Source: Sandarakinorhabdus glacialis
Lineage (GTDB): Bacteria > Pseudomonadota > Alphaproteobacteria > Sphingomonadales > Sphingomonadaceae
DNA length: 64,000 nucleotides
Direction of reading: 5' to 3'
Assembly: GCF_014643455.1 (NCBI RefSeq)
Contig: NZ_BMJM01000005.1
Coordinates: 214,047 to 278,046 of the forward strand
A model generated the notes under the pieces. That model did no database searches and had not been told where the DNA came from. It saw nothing but the letters and a program-made list of their open reading frames with translations. The position numbers and the translations under genes are program-made. Positions 37,399 through 45,861 of this stretch are shown one piece after another; the first letter of the stretch is position 1, and each line of letters begins with the position of its first letter.

Positions 37399-37704
37399 AT
37401 GCGCCAGCCGGTCACCTACATCATGGCCAGCCAACCCCGCGGCACCCTCTACATCGGCGTTACCTCGAACCTGGCCCAGCGCCTCCAACAACATCGCAAC
37501 GACCTCATCCAAGGCTTCACGTCGCGATATGGTGTCCACCGCCTCGTCCTCGCCGAAAATCAGGCCACCATGCCGATTGCGATTGCCCGTGAAAAACAGC
37601 CCAAGAACTGGCACCGCGATTGGAAGATCAACCTGATCGAAGCGAGCAACCCCCATTGGATCGACCTCGCAGAAGCCTGGAACCTTGCGCCGCCGTTAAA
37701 GTAA
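37399..37704 (+). CDS. GIY-YIG nuclease family protein flanked by palindromes
   Basis: A 101-residue single-domain protein. The signature is split over VTYIMASQPRGTLYIGVTSNL followed by RLQQHRNDLIQGFTSRYGVH, with conserved Arg and His, and ANPHWIDLAEAWNL-like end (EASNPHWIDLAEAW). GIY-YIG domains cut one DNA strand in a metal-dependent reaction. This small form, related to UvrC-N and YhbQ-type proteins, has no DNA-binding domain. The ATG at 37399 is used; the in-frame extension upstream would translate the repeat. Family E palindromes flank it on both sides. Confidence 0.88.
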   Translation: MRQPVTYIMASQPRGTLYIGVTSNLAQRLQQHRNDLIQGFTSRYGVHRLVLAENQATMPIAIAREKQPKNWHRDWKINLIEASNPHWIDLAEAWNLAPPLK

Positions 37705-37722
37705 CGCTCCGCCACCAATCGT

Positions 37723-37820
37723 TCGTCATGCCGAACTTGTTTCGGCATCCATCGCGGTACCAAGCCTGCACTATCCCGCCTCGCCCCACACTGGATGCCG
37801 AAACAAGTTCGGCATGACGA
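37723..37820. repeat. Inverted pair of family E units downstream of the GIY-YIG gene
   Basis: Two 29-base units, 37723-37751 and 37792-37820, are exact reverse complements (core GCCGAACTTGTTTCGGC), with a 40-base spacer. Together with the unit at 37301-37329 they bracket the nuclease gene. Confidence 0.88.
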
Positions 37821-37874
37821 TCGTTTTAGCGAACAGCGCCACCACCCGACCGCGTCCCGCGTTCCACCGACGCC

Positions 37875-38645
37875 ATGAAAATCGCCACCTTCAACGTCAA
37901 CGGTATCAACGGCCGCCTGCCCATCCTCCTCGAATGGCTCGCCGCCCGAAAACCCGATGCTGTCATCCTCCAGGAACTCAAGGCCCAACAGCACAACTTC
38001 CCCCGCGCCGCGCTCGAGGCCGCCGGCTATGGCGCCATCTGGCACGGCCAGAAAAGCTGGAACGGCGTCGCCATCCTCGCCCGGGGCAGCCACCCCGTCG
38101 AGACCCGCCGCGGCCTACCGGACGACCCCGATCCGACCCAAAGCCGCTACCTCGAAGCCGCAGTAAACGGCATCCTCATCGCCGGGCTCTACCTGCCCAA
38201 CGGCAACCCCCGTCCCGGCCCGAAATTCGAATACAAGATGGCGTGGTTCGCCGCCCTTCACGCCCACGCCGCATCGCTACTTGGATCCGGCGCCCCCGTC
38301 GTCCTCGCCGGCGATTTCAACGTCATGCCGACCGAAAACGACGTCTACAAACCCGAACGCTGGCACGAGGACGCGCTGTTTGCCCCCGAAGTCCGCGCCG
38401 CCTGGTTCAAGCTGGTGGATCAAGGCTGGACCGACGCCATCCGCGCCCTCCACCCGGACGAAACCATCTACACTTTCTGGGATTATTTCCGCAACGCCTA
38501 CACCCGCAACGCCGGGCTCCGGCTGGACCATTTCCTGCTGACCCCCGACCTCGCCAAGCGCCTTACCGCCGCCGAAGTCGACAGAGACGTCCGGGGTCAG
38601 CCGCACGCCAGCGATCACGCCCCCGTCTGGATCGAACTGGACTAA
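37875..38645 (+). CDS. xth: Exodeoxyribonuclease III
   Basis: A 256-residue AP endonuclease/3'-5' exonuclease of base excision repair. The catalytic residues are visible: Asn7 in ATFNVNGI, Glu34 in LQELKA, the Tyr of GLYLPNGN, Asp and Asn in LAGDFNVMP, RLDHFLLTP, and the terminal SDHAPVWIEL His. Length is typical. Its stop codon overlaps the stop of the convergent nadB gene by 4 bp, leaving no room for a terminator between them. Confidence 0.96.
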   Translation: MKIATFNVNGINGRLPILLEWLAARKPDAVILQELKAQQHNFPRAALEAAGYGAIWHGQKSWNGVAILARGSHPVETRRGLPDDPDPTQSRYLEAAVNGILIAGLYLPNGNPRPGPKFEYKMAWFAALHAHAASLLGSGAPVVLAGDFNVMPTENDVYKPERWHEDALFAPEVRAAWFKLVDQGWTDAIRALHPDETIYTFWDYFRNAYTRNAGLRLDHFLLTPDLAKRLTAAEVDRDVRGQPHASDHAPVWIELD

Positions 38646-40264
38646 AGCCGTCCCACCACCGGATCGAGCACCGTATCCTTCGCCTTCGCCAGCGTCTTTG
38701 GATAATCCGTAGTATAATGCAGCCCGCGGCTTTCCTTACGCGCCCGCGCCGACCGCACGATCAGATCCGCCACCGTCACCAGGTTGCGCAGCTCGATCAA
38801 ATCCGGCGTAACCCGGAAATTGCCGTAATAATCCTGCACTTCCTTGCGCAACAGCTTCACCCGGTGCGCCGCCCGCTGCAGCCTTTTGTCGGTCCGCACG
38901 ATGCCGACATAATCCCACATGAAGCGCCGCAACTCGTCCCAATTATGCGCGACGACGATCTCCTCGTCCGAATCCGTCACCCGCGACTCGTCCCAGGCCC
39001 GGATTACCGGCACCGGCGCATCGTCCCAGCGCGCCGCAATGTCGTCCGCCACCGCCTGCCCGAAAACCAGGCATTCCAGGATCGAGTTCGACGCCAGCCG
39101 GTTCGCCCCGTGCAGCCCCGATTGCGTCACCTCGCCCGCCGCCCACAGCCCCGCCAGGTCGGTCCGCCCGGCCAGATCGACCATCACCCCGCCGCACGAA
39201 TAATGTGCCGCCGGCACCACCGGGATCGGCTCCACCGTGCAATCGATACCCAGCTCGAGCAGCCGCGCATGAATCATGGGAAAATGATGCCGGACGAAAT
39301 CCGCCCCCAGGCGCGAAATATCGAGCAGCACATGGTCGAGCCCCAGCCGCTTCATCTCGGCATCGATCGCCCGCGCCACCACATCGCGCGGCGCCAGTTC
39401 GAGCCGGGCATCGTACCGGTCCATGAAGCGCGTCCCATCCGGCAGCTTCAGATGTCCGCCTTCACCCCGCGCCGCCTCGGTAATCAGGAAGTTCTTGACC
39501 GTCGGATGGAACAGGCACGTTGGATGGAACTGGTTGAATTCCATGTTCGAAACCCGGCACCCGGCGCGCCAGCCCATCGCCACGCCATCCCCCGTCGAGC
39601 CATCGGGGTTCGTCGAATATTGATAGACCCGGCTCGCCCCGCCGGTCGCCAGAACCACCGCCTTGCCGACGAACGCCTGCACATGGCGCGTCCCCGTGTC
39701 GAACGCATAGACGCCGTGGCAGCCCCGCGGCGCAAACCGCTCGCCCTCGACATTGCGCTCGGTAATCAGGTCCAGCGCCACCATCCCCGGCACCAGCGTG
39801 ATGTTCGGATGCGCCGTCGCCGCCGCCTGCAACGCCTGCTGCACCGCCCAACCCGTCGCATCATCGACATGGACGATCCGCCGGTGCGAATGGCCGCCCT
39901 CGCGCGTCAGATGCCAACGCTCGCTCAAAGTATCGCCCGGATTGAAAGGCACCCCCAGTTCGGCCAGGCGGTCGATCGCCGCCGCCGCATTCTCGACCAC
40001 GAACTCCACCGCCGCCCGGTCGTTGAGCCCCGCGCCCGCCACCATCGTATCCTCGATATGGCTCTCGATCGTGTCGCCGGCCTCGAGCACCGCGGCAATC
40101 CCACCCTGCGCCCAAGCCGTCGATCCCGCCGCGACATCGCCCTTGGCCAGCACCGCGACCTTGAACCGCGCCGCCAGGTTGAGCGCCGTCGTCAACCCGG
40201 CCGCACCCGACCCGATCACCACCACATCGAAAGCCCGCGGTTCGGGCGCCGGACGCCTAGCCAT
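38642..40264 (-). CDS. nadB: L-aspartate oxidase
   Basis: A 540-residue FAD enzyme that oxidises L-aspartate to iminoaspartate, the first step of bacterial NAD synthesis. FDVVVIGSGAAGLTTAL is the dinucleotide site near residue 12. WAQGGIAAVL, GGHSHRRIVHVDDATGWAV with the substrate-binding Arg, and HYSCGGVMVDLAGRTDLAGL are also present. nadA and nadC do not follow in this window. The gene overlaps the ABC ATPase gene by 8 bp and is its downstream partner on the minus strand. Confidence 0.95.
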   Translation of the reverse strand: MARRPAPEPRAFDVVVIGSGAAGLTTALNLAARFKVAVLAKGDVAAGSTAWAQGGIAAVLEAGDTIESHIEDTMVAGAGLNDRAAVEFVVENAAAAIDRLAELGVPFNPGDTLSERWHLTREGGHSHRRIVHVDDATGWAVQQALQAAATAHPNITLVPGMVALDLITERNVEGERFAPRGCHGVYAFDTGTRHVQAFVGKAVVLATGGASRVYQYSTNPDGSTGDGVAMGWRAGCRVSNMEFNQFHPTCLFHPTVKNFLITEAARGEGGHLKLPDGTRFMDRYDARLELAPRDVVARAIDAEMKRLGLDHVLLDISRLGADFVRHHFPMIHARLLELGIDCTVEPIPVVPAAHYSCGGVMVDLAGRTDLAGLWAAGEVTQSGLHGANRLASNSILECLVFGQAVADDIAARWDDAPVPVIRAWDESRVTDSDEEIVVAHNWDELRRFMWDYVGIVRTDKRLQRAAHRVKLLRKEVQDYYGNFRVTPDLIELRNLVTVADLIVRSARARKESRGLHYTTDYPKTLAKAKDTVLDPVVGRL

Positions 40265-41174
40265 GGGAACGCGTCAGCTCCAAAAACACGTCCTCCAGAT
40301 CGGCTTCCTCGGTCGCCACATCGATAACGCCCAGCCCTGCCGCCGCGATCCCTGCCAGCACCTGCCCGGCATTCCGCGCGCGCTTGTCATAGGTGACCGT
40401 CAATATCCGGTCGCCCTTCAACTCGGTCCGCGCCTCCAGCCCCGCCGGCACTTCAGTCAAATCCCGATCGACCGTGACGATCAATTTCTTGTCCCCCGCC
40501 GTCGCCAGCAGCACCGATGTCAGGTCGTTCGCCACCACCGCGCCATCGTTGACGATTGCGATCCGGTCGCACAGCGCCTCGGCTTCCTCGAGATAATGCG
40601 TCGTCAGCACCACCGTCGTCCCGGCACCGTGGAGCGTCCGCACATATTCCCAAAGCTGTTGGCGCAACTCGATATCGACCCCCGCCGTCGGCTCGTCGAG
40701 CACCAGTACTGGCGGGTTATGCACCAGCGCCTTCGCTACCAGCAGGCGGCGTTTCATGCCGCCGGACAGCGTCCGCGAATAAACATGGGCCTTGTCCGCG
40801 AGGTGCACGGCGCGCAGCAGCTCCATTGTGCGCCGCCTGGCCTTGGGCACGCCGAACAGTCCGGCCTGCAATTCCAGCGTTTCGAACGGCGTGAAGAAGG
40901 CATCGAACACCAGTTCCTGCGGCACGATGCCGATGCTCGCCTTGGCGTTCCGCGGGTGCGCGTCGATATCGAACCCCCAGACATTCGCCGTTCCCGCGGT
41001 CTTGTTGACCAGCCCCGCGAGGATATTGATCATCGTCGACTTGCCGGCGCCGTTCGGCCCCAGCAGCCCGAACATGCTGCCCCGCGGAATTTCGAGATCG
41101 ATCCCGCGCAGCGCCTGTTTCCCCCCGGCATAGGTCTTTTCAAGGCCGCAGATCGAAATGGCGGATTGTGTCAT
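40257..41174 (-). CDS. ABC transporter ATP-binding protein (ABC-2 / YadG type)
   Basis: A 305-residue ATPase. Walker A is GLLGPNGAGKST at about residue 36, then the Q-loop (IGIVPQEL), signature LSGGMKRRLLVAKAL and Walker B LVLDEPTAGVD, followed by the H-loop in VVLTTHYLEEAEAL. The C-terminal extension is typical of ABC-2 exporters such as YadG or DrrA. The partner membrane protein, usually next door, is missing: nadB follows with an 8-bp overlap. It begins 102 bp after the zinc-ribbon gene of the peptide cluster, so a link to peptide export is possible but unproven. Confidence 0.92.
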   Translation of the reverse strand: MTQSAISICGLEKTYAGGKQALRGIDLEIPRGSMFGLLGPNGAGKSTMINILAGLVNKTAGTANVWGFDIDAHPRNAKASIGIVPQELVFDAFFTPFETLELQAGLFGVPKARRRTMELLRAVHLADKAHVYSRTLSGGMKRRLLVAKALVHNPPVLVLDEPTAGVDIELRQQLWEYVRTLHGAGTTVVLTTHYLEEAEALCDRIAIVNDGAVVANDLTSVLLATAGDKKLIVTVDRDLTEVPAGLEARTELKGDRILTVTYDKRARNAGQVLAGIAAAGLGVIDVATEEADLEDVFLELTRSHG

Positions 41175-41215
41175 GCAGCGGAGATAGGCCCGGTCACAAT
41201 CCCAGGCAACCCTCC

Positions 41216-41271
41216 GACTCCCTCCCCCTTGCGGGCAGGGCGACTCGGCCCCAGCCGAGCGGGGTGGGGGT
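41216..41271 (-). repeat. Solo half-unit related to palindrome family A
   Basis: ACTCCCTCCCCCTTGCGGGC...GGGTGGGGGT resembles one arm of the family A element plus a GCTCGGCTGGGGCCG hairpin. It fills the gap between the zinc-ribbon and ABC ATPase genes. Confidence 0.5.
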
Positions 41272-41276
41272 TCCCA

Positions 41277-41492
41277 TCAACCTCGCAAACGCCCTTCCAA
41301 TGCCGCCCGCAACGCATCCCCCGCCACCCGCATCGCCGTCACCGCCTCGGCATGGGCGATCTCGAGCGCCTCCAGGTCCGCCCCGCAAAAATCACAGTCC
41401 GCATTCTCGATCCGCACGAACTGCCGACAAGCCCGGCACAGCCGCAGCGGCACGGGTATGCGTCCCGGCTCGCGATTGGCATGCTCAGCCAT
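41277..41492 (-). CDS. Small zinc-ribbon protein of the radical SAM peptide operon
   Basis: A 71-residue protein with two CxxC pairs, LCRACRQF and DCDFCGAD, that would hold one zinc in a ribbon. A helical tail rich in Ala and Glu follows (EALEIAHAEAVTAMRVAG). The start overlaps the maturase stop by 8 bp on the same strand, so it is co-translated as the third gene of the operon. I do not recognise a family. A role as a leader-binding or accessory factor for the maturase is inference from position only. Confidence 0.75.
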   Translation of the reverse strand: MAEHANREPGRIPVPLRLCRACRQFVRIENADCDFCGADLEALEIAHAEAVTAMRVAGDALRAALEGRLRG

Positions 41493-42696
41493 GCACCCGC
41501 TCCGGCACCCGCTCCACCACGATCTCGAACTCGCCATGATCGAACGACCGCCCCTCGGCGTCCTTGACCTTGACCAGCCGCTCCCGCAGCCCGCGCGCAT
41601 CGAAATCCAGCGCCCGGTGGTGGCACATCGGGTTGTTCCCCGCCCGCCCCATCAGCGCGTGCGCCGTCCAGGTGCACCCCGCCAGGCACGTCTCGGCGTA
41701 ATAACACCCTCGGCAATAGCCCCACAAATCATCGACCGTCCGCCGCCGGTTGAACGCCAACGGCTCGGCATTCTCCCATATATCACGCAGCCGCCGCTCG
41801 CGGATATTCCCCCCGGCATAGGGGCTCGGCAGCCCCGGGCACGACTTGATCGTCCCGTCCGCCTCGATGCCCAGCACGGTGTCGCCGGCGTTGCAGCCGT
41901 GGAAATGAATCTCCTCGTTCATGACGTTGCGCAACCGCGATTCATGCGGGCCGAAATAACCGATATTGCTCGCCGGCTGGAGGAACAGCCCCTGCGCGCG
42001 GCCCTTCTCGGCAAGCTCGGCCAGCAGCGGCATCACCTCCATCATCTGCCACGGCTGCAGCAGCAAATCCGGATGGTCGGCCGCATTGCCCATCGCCGTG
42101 GTGATCGCCAGCTGCCAGTTCCGGCACCCCTCGGCGATGATGATGTCCATCAATTCGGGCAGCTGGTGCAGCGTCGCCGAATTAATCTGGCTGTTCACCC
42201 CGACCTCGAGCCCCGCCGCTCGCACGTTGCGCATCGCCGCCAGCGCCAGCTCATACGAGCCGATCACCCCGCGCAGCCGGTCGTGCGTCGCCCCGATCCC
42301 GTCGATCGAGATGCCCACCGCGTTCAGCCCGGCATCGGCCGCCGCCTGCGCTCTCGCCGCGGTCAGATTCCGGCCGCCGGTTTGCAGGTCGCACTCCATC
42401 CCCGCCGCGCGCACCGCCGCGATGATCTGCAGCCAGTCCTTGCGCAAATACGCCTCGCCGCCGATCAGCCCGACGCTGCGCGCGCCCAGTTCGGCAATCT
42501 GCCCCACCAGGTCGAGCGCCTCCGCCGTCGACAATTCGTCACGCCGCCGCCGCCCAGCACGCGATCCGCAATGCTGGCACGCCAGGTCACACGCCAGCGT
42601 GATCTCCCAGACCACGCTGACGGGTATCCGCTTCATGATGTCGTCGATGCCGGAATAACGAACGGGCAGGGATACATCCGCCCGTAGGGTGGTCAC
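41485..42696 (-). CDS. Radical SAM/SPASM peptide maturase
   Basis: A 403-residue radical SAM enzyme. The [4Fe-4S]-SAM site is C36xxxC40xxC43 in ACDLACQHC. GGE at 79-81 contacts SAM. The SPASM domain is complete: Cys268 and Cys286 flank a Gly-rich turn, then Cys328, Cys331, Cys337, Cys341 and Cys358 in the pattern Cx2Cx5Cx3C, binding auxiliary clusters. SPASM proteins modify ribosomally made peptides (thioether, C-C or cyclophane links) or other proteins. It begins with GTG at 42696 in a GTGA overlap with the precursor gene. No leader-recognition (RRE) domain is obvious. Confidence 0.92.
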   Translation of the reverse strand: MTTLRADVSLPVRYSGIDDIMKRIPVSVVWEITLACDLACQHCGSRAGRRRRDELSTAEALDLVGQIAELGARSVGLIGGEAYLRKDWLQIIAAVRAAGMECDLQTGGRNLTAARAQAAADAGLNAVGISIDGIGATHDRLRGVIGSYELALAAMRNVRAAGLEVGVNSQINSATLHQLPELMDIIIAEGCRNWQLAITTAMGNAADHPDLLLQPWQMMEVMPLLAELAEKGRAQGLFLQPASNIGYFGPHESRLRNVMNEEIHFHGCNAGDTVLGIEADGTIKSCPGLPSPYAGGNIRERRLRDIWENAEPLAFNRRRTVDDLWGYCRGCYYAETCLAGCTWTAHALMGRAGNNPMCHHRALDFDARGLRERLVKVKDAEGRSFDHGEFEIVVERVPERVHG

Positions 42697-42926
42697 GTCG
42701 CGCTGGCCTTGCGCGACGCCTGCTCCGCCGCCTTGATCAACCCATCGAAATCGCCGAATTCTTCCTTCAACTCGCGGGCGCCGACGACCAGCGCCTGCAA
42801 CTCCGACAATTCACCGCGCTGGAAGATGTCGAATACAACAGGCCGGTAATAAACCCGGCCCGGATCGAGCAAACGGTGGAGTCGCTCCAAAGAAAGCGCT
42901 TCAAGTCTCATCTTGGGAACTGCCAT
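42693..42926 (-). CDS. Candidate precursor peptide of the radical SAM/SPASM system
   Basis: A 77-residue peptide directly before the maturase, sharing the GTGA overlap. It has no signal peptide and no cysteine. The first half is amphipathic (LEALSLERLHRLLDP), followed by VYYRPVVFDIFQRGELSE, then a charged stretch ending in FGDFDGLIKAAEQ and ASRKASAT. The aromatic-rich segment and the Gly-Asp-Phe-Asp motif could be the modified core. AGGGGAGAATTTGC precedes the ATG. Alternative: a small regulatory protein. Confidence that it is translated is high; that it is a substrate is moderate. Confidence 0.75.
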   Translation of the reverse strand: MAVPKMRLEALSLERLHRLLDPGRVYYRPVVFDIFQRGELSELQALVVGARELKEEFGDFDGLIKAAEQASRKASAT

Positions 42927-43348
42927 GCAAATTCTCCCCTGCGACCTGAGTGAGTAGCAGGCGTAATATACATGATCTTCACCGTTACGGCATCACTGCA
43001 ATAAAGGGGTATGAGATCTTGATGATGGCTTAACGGTTTTGGTGGTGCCGGTGAAAGGGCGTTCCATCCAGAATGATGTCATCCCGGGCTCGACCCGGGA
43101 CCTAGCTTCTAATCCCGCCCCATGAAAATGAAGCGAACCCTGGTCCCACTGTCATGCCAGCGAAGGCTGGCATCCAGCTTTACCGCGCGGGCCGTCGCTG
43201 CAGTAAAAGGACGAGAGCGCAAGCAAGGAGCACGGGCAAAGCCCGCGCCGTCGTCAGACGGGTTCGGCGCGCTTCGCCCGCGCCGCCCCGCTGGCCGTGC
43301 TTGCGCCTGTCGGCGCGTAGCGGAAGCGCTACGCGCGCGCGGCGCTGC
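42927..43348. other. 422-bp gap between the peptide operon and a TonB-dependent receptor
   Basis: No convincing gene. It holds a half-unit of palindrome D (43078-43105, GTCATCCCGGGCTCGACCCG), a palindrome GTCATGCCAGCGAAGGCTGG (43151-43177), and a GC-rich stretch with GCGCTACGC-type repeats near 43310-43345. The peptide promoter must be here; the minus strand has a -10-like TATATT at 42970-42965, but no good -35. Confidence 0.45.
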
Positions 43349-45661
43349 TCAAAACCGCACAACACCCTCAACCCCGAACAACCGTGGCAACCCCCGGATA
43401 AACGTCGGAATCGCGAAGCCACCCCCCGTATTCCCCGCATCGAGCACATATTCGTTATCCAGCAGGTTCGAGGCGAACCCCAGCACCTGCCACTTGCCGC
43501 CCGGGTCCTGCACACCCGCACGCAAATTCACCAGCGTCACCGGCCCCTGCGACGTCACCGGGTTGTTCGGCAGCTCGAAGAACACCCCGGAGCGATACGT
43601 TACCGTCGGCGTCGCGACCAGCTCGATCCTGTCGTTGATAGGCACGGTCAACGTGCCGCCTGCCGCGGCCTGCCACTCCGACTGCAAGCGGAAACGATCG
43701 CCCGAGAATGTCGGATACGCCGGGTTCTTATCGACACGCGCGTCGATATAGGCGCCGTTGGCGAACAGGCTCAGGTTGTTGCCGACCCGCGCCGAAACCT
43801 CGGCCTCGACGCCCTTGTTGGTCGCGCTGCCGGCACTCACCGTCAGGTTCGGCAACCCCGGCCGTACCAAGCTGACCTGGAAGTCCTGGTACTTGATATA
43901 GAAGGCCCCGACGCTGCCGCTGACATTGCCGGCAAAGAACTTCACGCCGCCTTCGTAGTTGGTCAGCGTTTCGGCGCCCACGTTGGTGCGGTTCGGCAAC
44001 CCGCCCGCCCGCACGCCGAGCTGTACCACCGGGGATCGGCGCCCGCGCGAATAGGTCAGGTACAAATTCGCCCAGTCGGTCGCTTTCCAAAGCAGGTTGG
44101 CGCGCGGCAGGAACGCCTGGAAATCACCCTGCGCCTTAAAGGTCTGGCCCTTGGTATCGACCTGCCCCGGGATCAGCGGCGCGCCGGTGATCACCGAATT
44201 CGGTACCCGCGCAAAGAAGCCGCTGGTCCGGTCCTCGATCAGCAATCGCGCGCCGACGGTCAGTTCAAGGCTAGGCACCGGGATCCACGTCACGTCGGCG
44301 AACGCCGAATAGGTGTTGGTCGTCGCCGAATTGCTGAACACCGAGCTGTACGGGATCACCGTCGCCCGCCCGCCGGTCAGGATGCGCGTCGCCTGCGCCG
44401 CCGTCACCACGCCCGCCGCATTGATGCACGGCAACCCCGGTACCAGCCGCGCCGCGCATTGCAGGTACGTGCCTTCCTCGGTCGAAAACGGCACCGTCTG
44501 CGAACCCGTTTCGTGGAAGAAGTTGAACCCGGCAAACGCCCGCACCGTGTCGCTGTCGTAGTTCAGCCGCGTCTCGCTGCTGAACTGCTCGCCGCGGGCG
44601 TCCTCGGCGAATTCGAGGAACCAGGCCTGCGTCCCGTCGGCATCGAAGACCTCGTTCGAATCGAAGCGGCGATAGCCCAGGATCTGCGTCACCGAGAGCG
44701 AGTCCGTCATCGAATAACGCGCCGTCAGATTGACGTCATAGACGTTGCGGACCAGCTCGGGCTGCGATCCGCCGAGCACCTGCTCACTGAGTGGCGAGCC
44801 TGCAACTTCGGCATAGGTGAACGGCGACGTGGTGCCGCCGGTCGGTGCATAGGTGCCCGACTTGAACGCCGTCCCCGGTGCGCGCTGGCCGTCATAGGTG
44901 CCGACGAGGTCGACCAGCAGGTCGTCCTTTTCATAGCGCAGCGACAGCCGCGCCCCATATTGGCCCTGGCCGTTGAGATCGTCGATCTCGGGGCCGTTCG
45001 GCGTCTGCGAGCCCGGCCGTCCCGCGATGTTCGGGACGACGCCGTCGCGCAGCTTGACCGCGAACGCCAGCCGCGCCGTCAGCACGTCGCCGCCTGAATT
45101 GATGAAACCATCGGCCCGCATCTGGTTGAAATTGCCATAGGCGACGCGCAGCTCGGCGCCGGCGTCCTTCGTCGGCTTGTTGGTGATGATGCTGACCGCG
45201 CCGATTGCCGCTGCCGTCCCGAACAGCGTCGCCTGCGGACCCTTGACCGCCTCGATGCGCTCGAGATCGTACAGGTCGAAATACGACCCGCGTGACCGGC
45301 TGACATCGACGCCGTTCAGATAGACCGTCACCGCCGGCGAACCCTGCGACGAGCCCGAATCCGACGTGACGCCGCGAATGACGAAGCCCGGGTTGTTGGG
45401 GCTCTGCTCCTGGATGTTGAGGCCGGGGATGAACGCCGCCAGCTGATCGAACTGCGACACGCCGAGTTCGCGCAGCCGGGAACCGGTGAACGCGGTAATC
45501 GTGATCGGAACATTGGAGATCTTCTCCGAACGTTTCTGCGCCGTCACGACGATCTCGTCGAAACCGGCATCGGCGGTATCGGCGGCAGCGATTTCCTGCG
45601 CCGGCAACTGCTGCGCGGCGAGCGCGATGAAGGCGGCGGTGCCGAAAAGACGATAGCGCAT
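43349..45661 (-). CDS. TonB-dependent outer-membrane receptor
   Basis: A 770-residue receptor. The signal peptide covers about residues 1-22 (ALAAQQLPAQE). EIVVTAQKRSEKISNVPITI is the TonB-box region, followed by plug motifs FVIRGVTSDSGSSQGSPAVT, LNGVDVSRSRGS and LERIEAVKGPQATLFGTAAA. The barrel ends RLFGVEGVVRF with a terminal Phe. The start at 45661 begins the signal; the longer frame to 45805 is not supported. It lies upstream of the peptide operon on the same strand, but 422 bp separate them. Confidence 0.92.
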   Translation of the reverse strand: MRYRLFGTAAFIALAAQQLPAQEIAAADTADAGFDEIVVTAQKRSEKISNVPITITAFTGSRLRELGVSQFDQLAAFIPGLNIQEQSPNNPGFVIRGVTSDSGSSQGSPAVTVYLNGVDVSRSRGSYFDLYDLERIEAVKGPQATLFGTAAAIGAVSIITNKPTKDAGAELRVAYGNFNQMRADGFINSGGDVLTARLAFAVKLRDGVVPNIAGRPGSQTPNGPEIDDLNGQGQYGARLSLRYEKDDLLVDLVGTYDGQRAPGTAFKSGTYAPTGGTTSPFTYAEVAGSPLSEQVLGGSQPELVRNVYDVNLTARYSMTDSLSVTQILGYRRFDSNEVFDADGTQAWFLEFAEDARGEQFSSETRLNYDSDTVRAFAGFNFFHETGSQTVPFSTEEGTYLQCAARLVPGLPCINAAGVVTAAQATRILTGGRATVIPYSSVFSNSATTNTYSAFADVTWIPVPSLELTVGARLLIEDRTSGFFARVPNSVITGAPLIPGQVDTKGQTFKAQGDFQAFLPRANLLWKATDWANLYLTYSRGRRSPVVQLGVRAGGLPNRTNVGAETLTNYEGGVKFFAGNVSGSVGAFYIKYQDFQVSLVRPGLPNLTVSAGSATNKGVEAEVSARVGNNLSLFANGAYIDARVDKNPAYPTFSGDRFRLQSEWQAAAGGTLTVPINDRIELVATPTVTYRSGVFFELPNNPVTSQGPVTLVNLRAGVQDPGGKWQVLGFASNLLDNEYVLDAGNTGGGFAIPTFIRGLPRLFGVEGVVRF

Positions 45662-45861
45662 GACGATGGTCCCCGATTGTCCGGCAGCGGCGTTGCTGCG
45701 TTGCAACAGGGCGGATGACGCATGCTGATGACACGGCGGTTGCGCTTCGATGACGTTTTGGTTTCGATCCACAGGCATTTCGCCACAGTTGCCCGGCGGC
45801 CACAACGCGCCGTGTCATCACGGCAGCGTGACACTGGCCGGTGCGCGCGATAGGAAGTGGC

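Noticed and set aside
37814..40327. 837-codon open frame on the plus strand covering xth and nadB
   Set aside because: Arg/Pro/His-rich shadow of two well-defined genes; no ribosome-binding site or recognisable domain.
42693..42926. Sactipeptide or lanthipeptide precursor
   Set aside because: The peptide has no cysteine, so thioether links to Cys are impossible; other radical SAM crosslinks remain possible.
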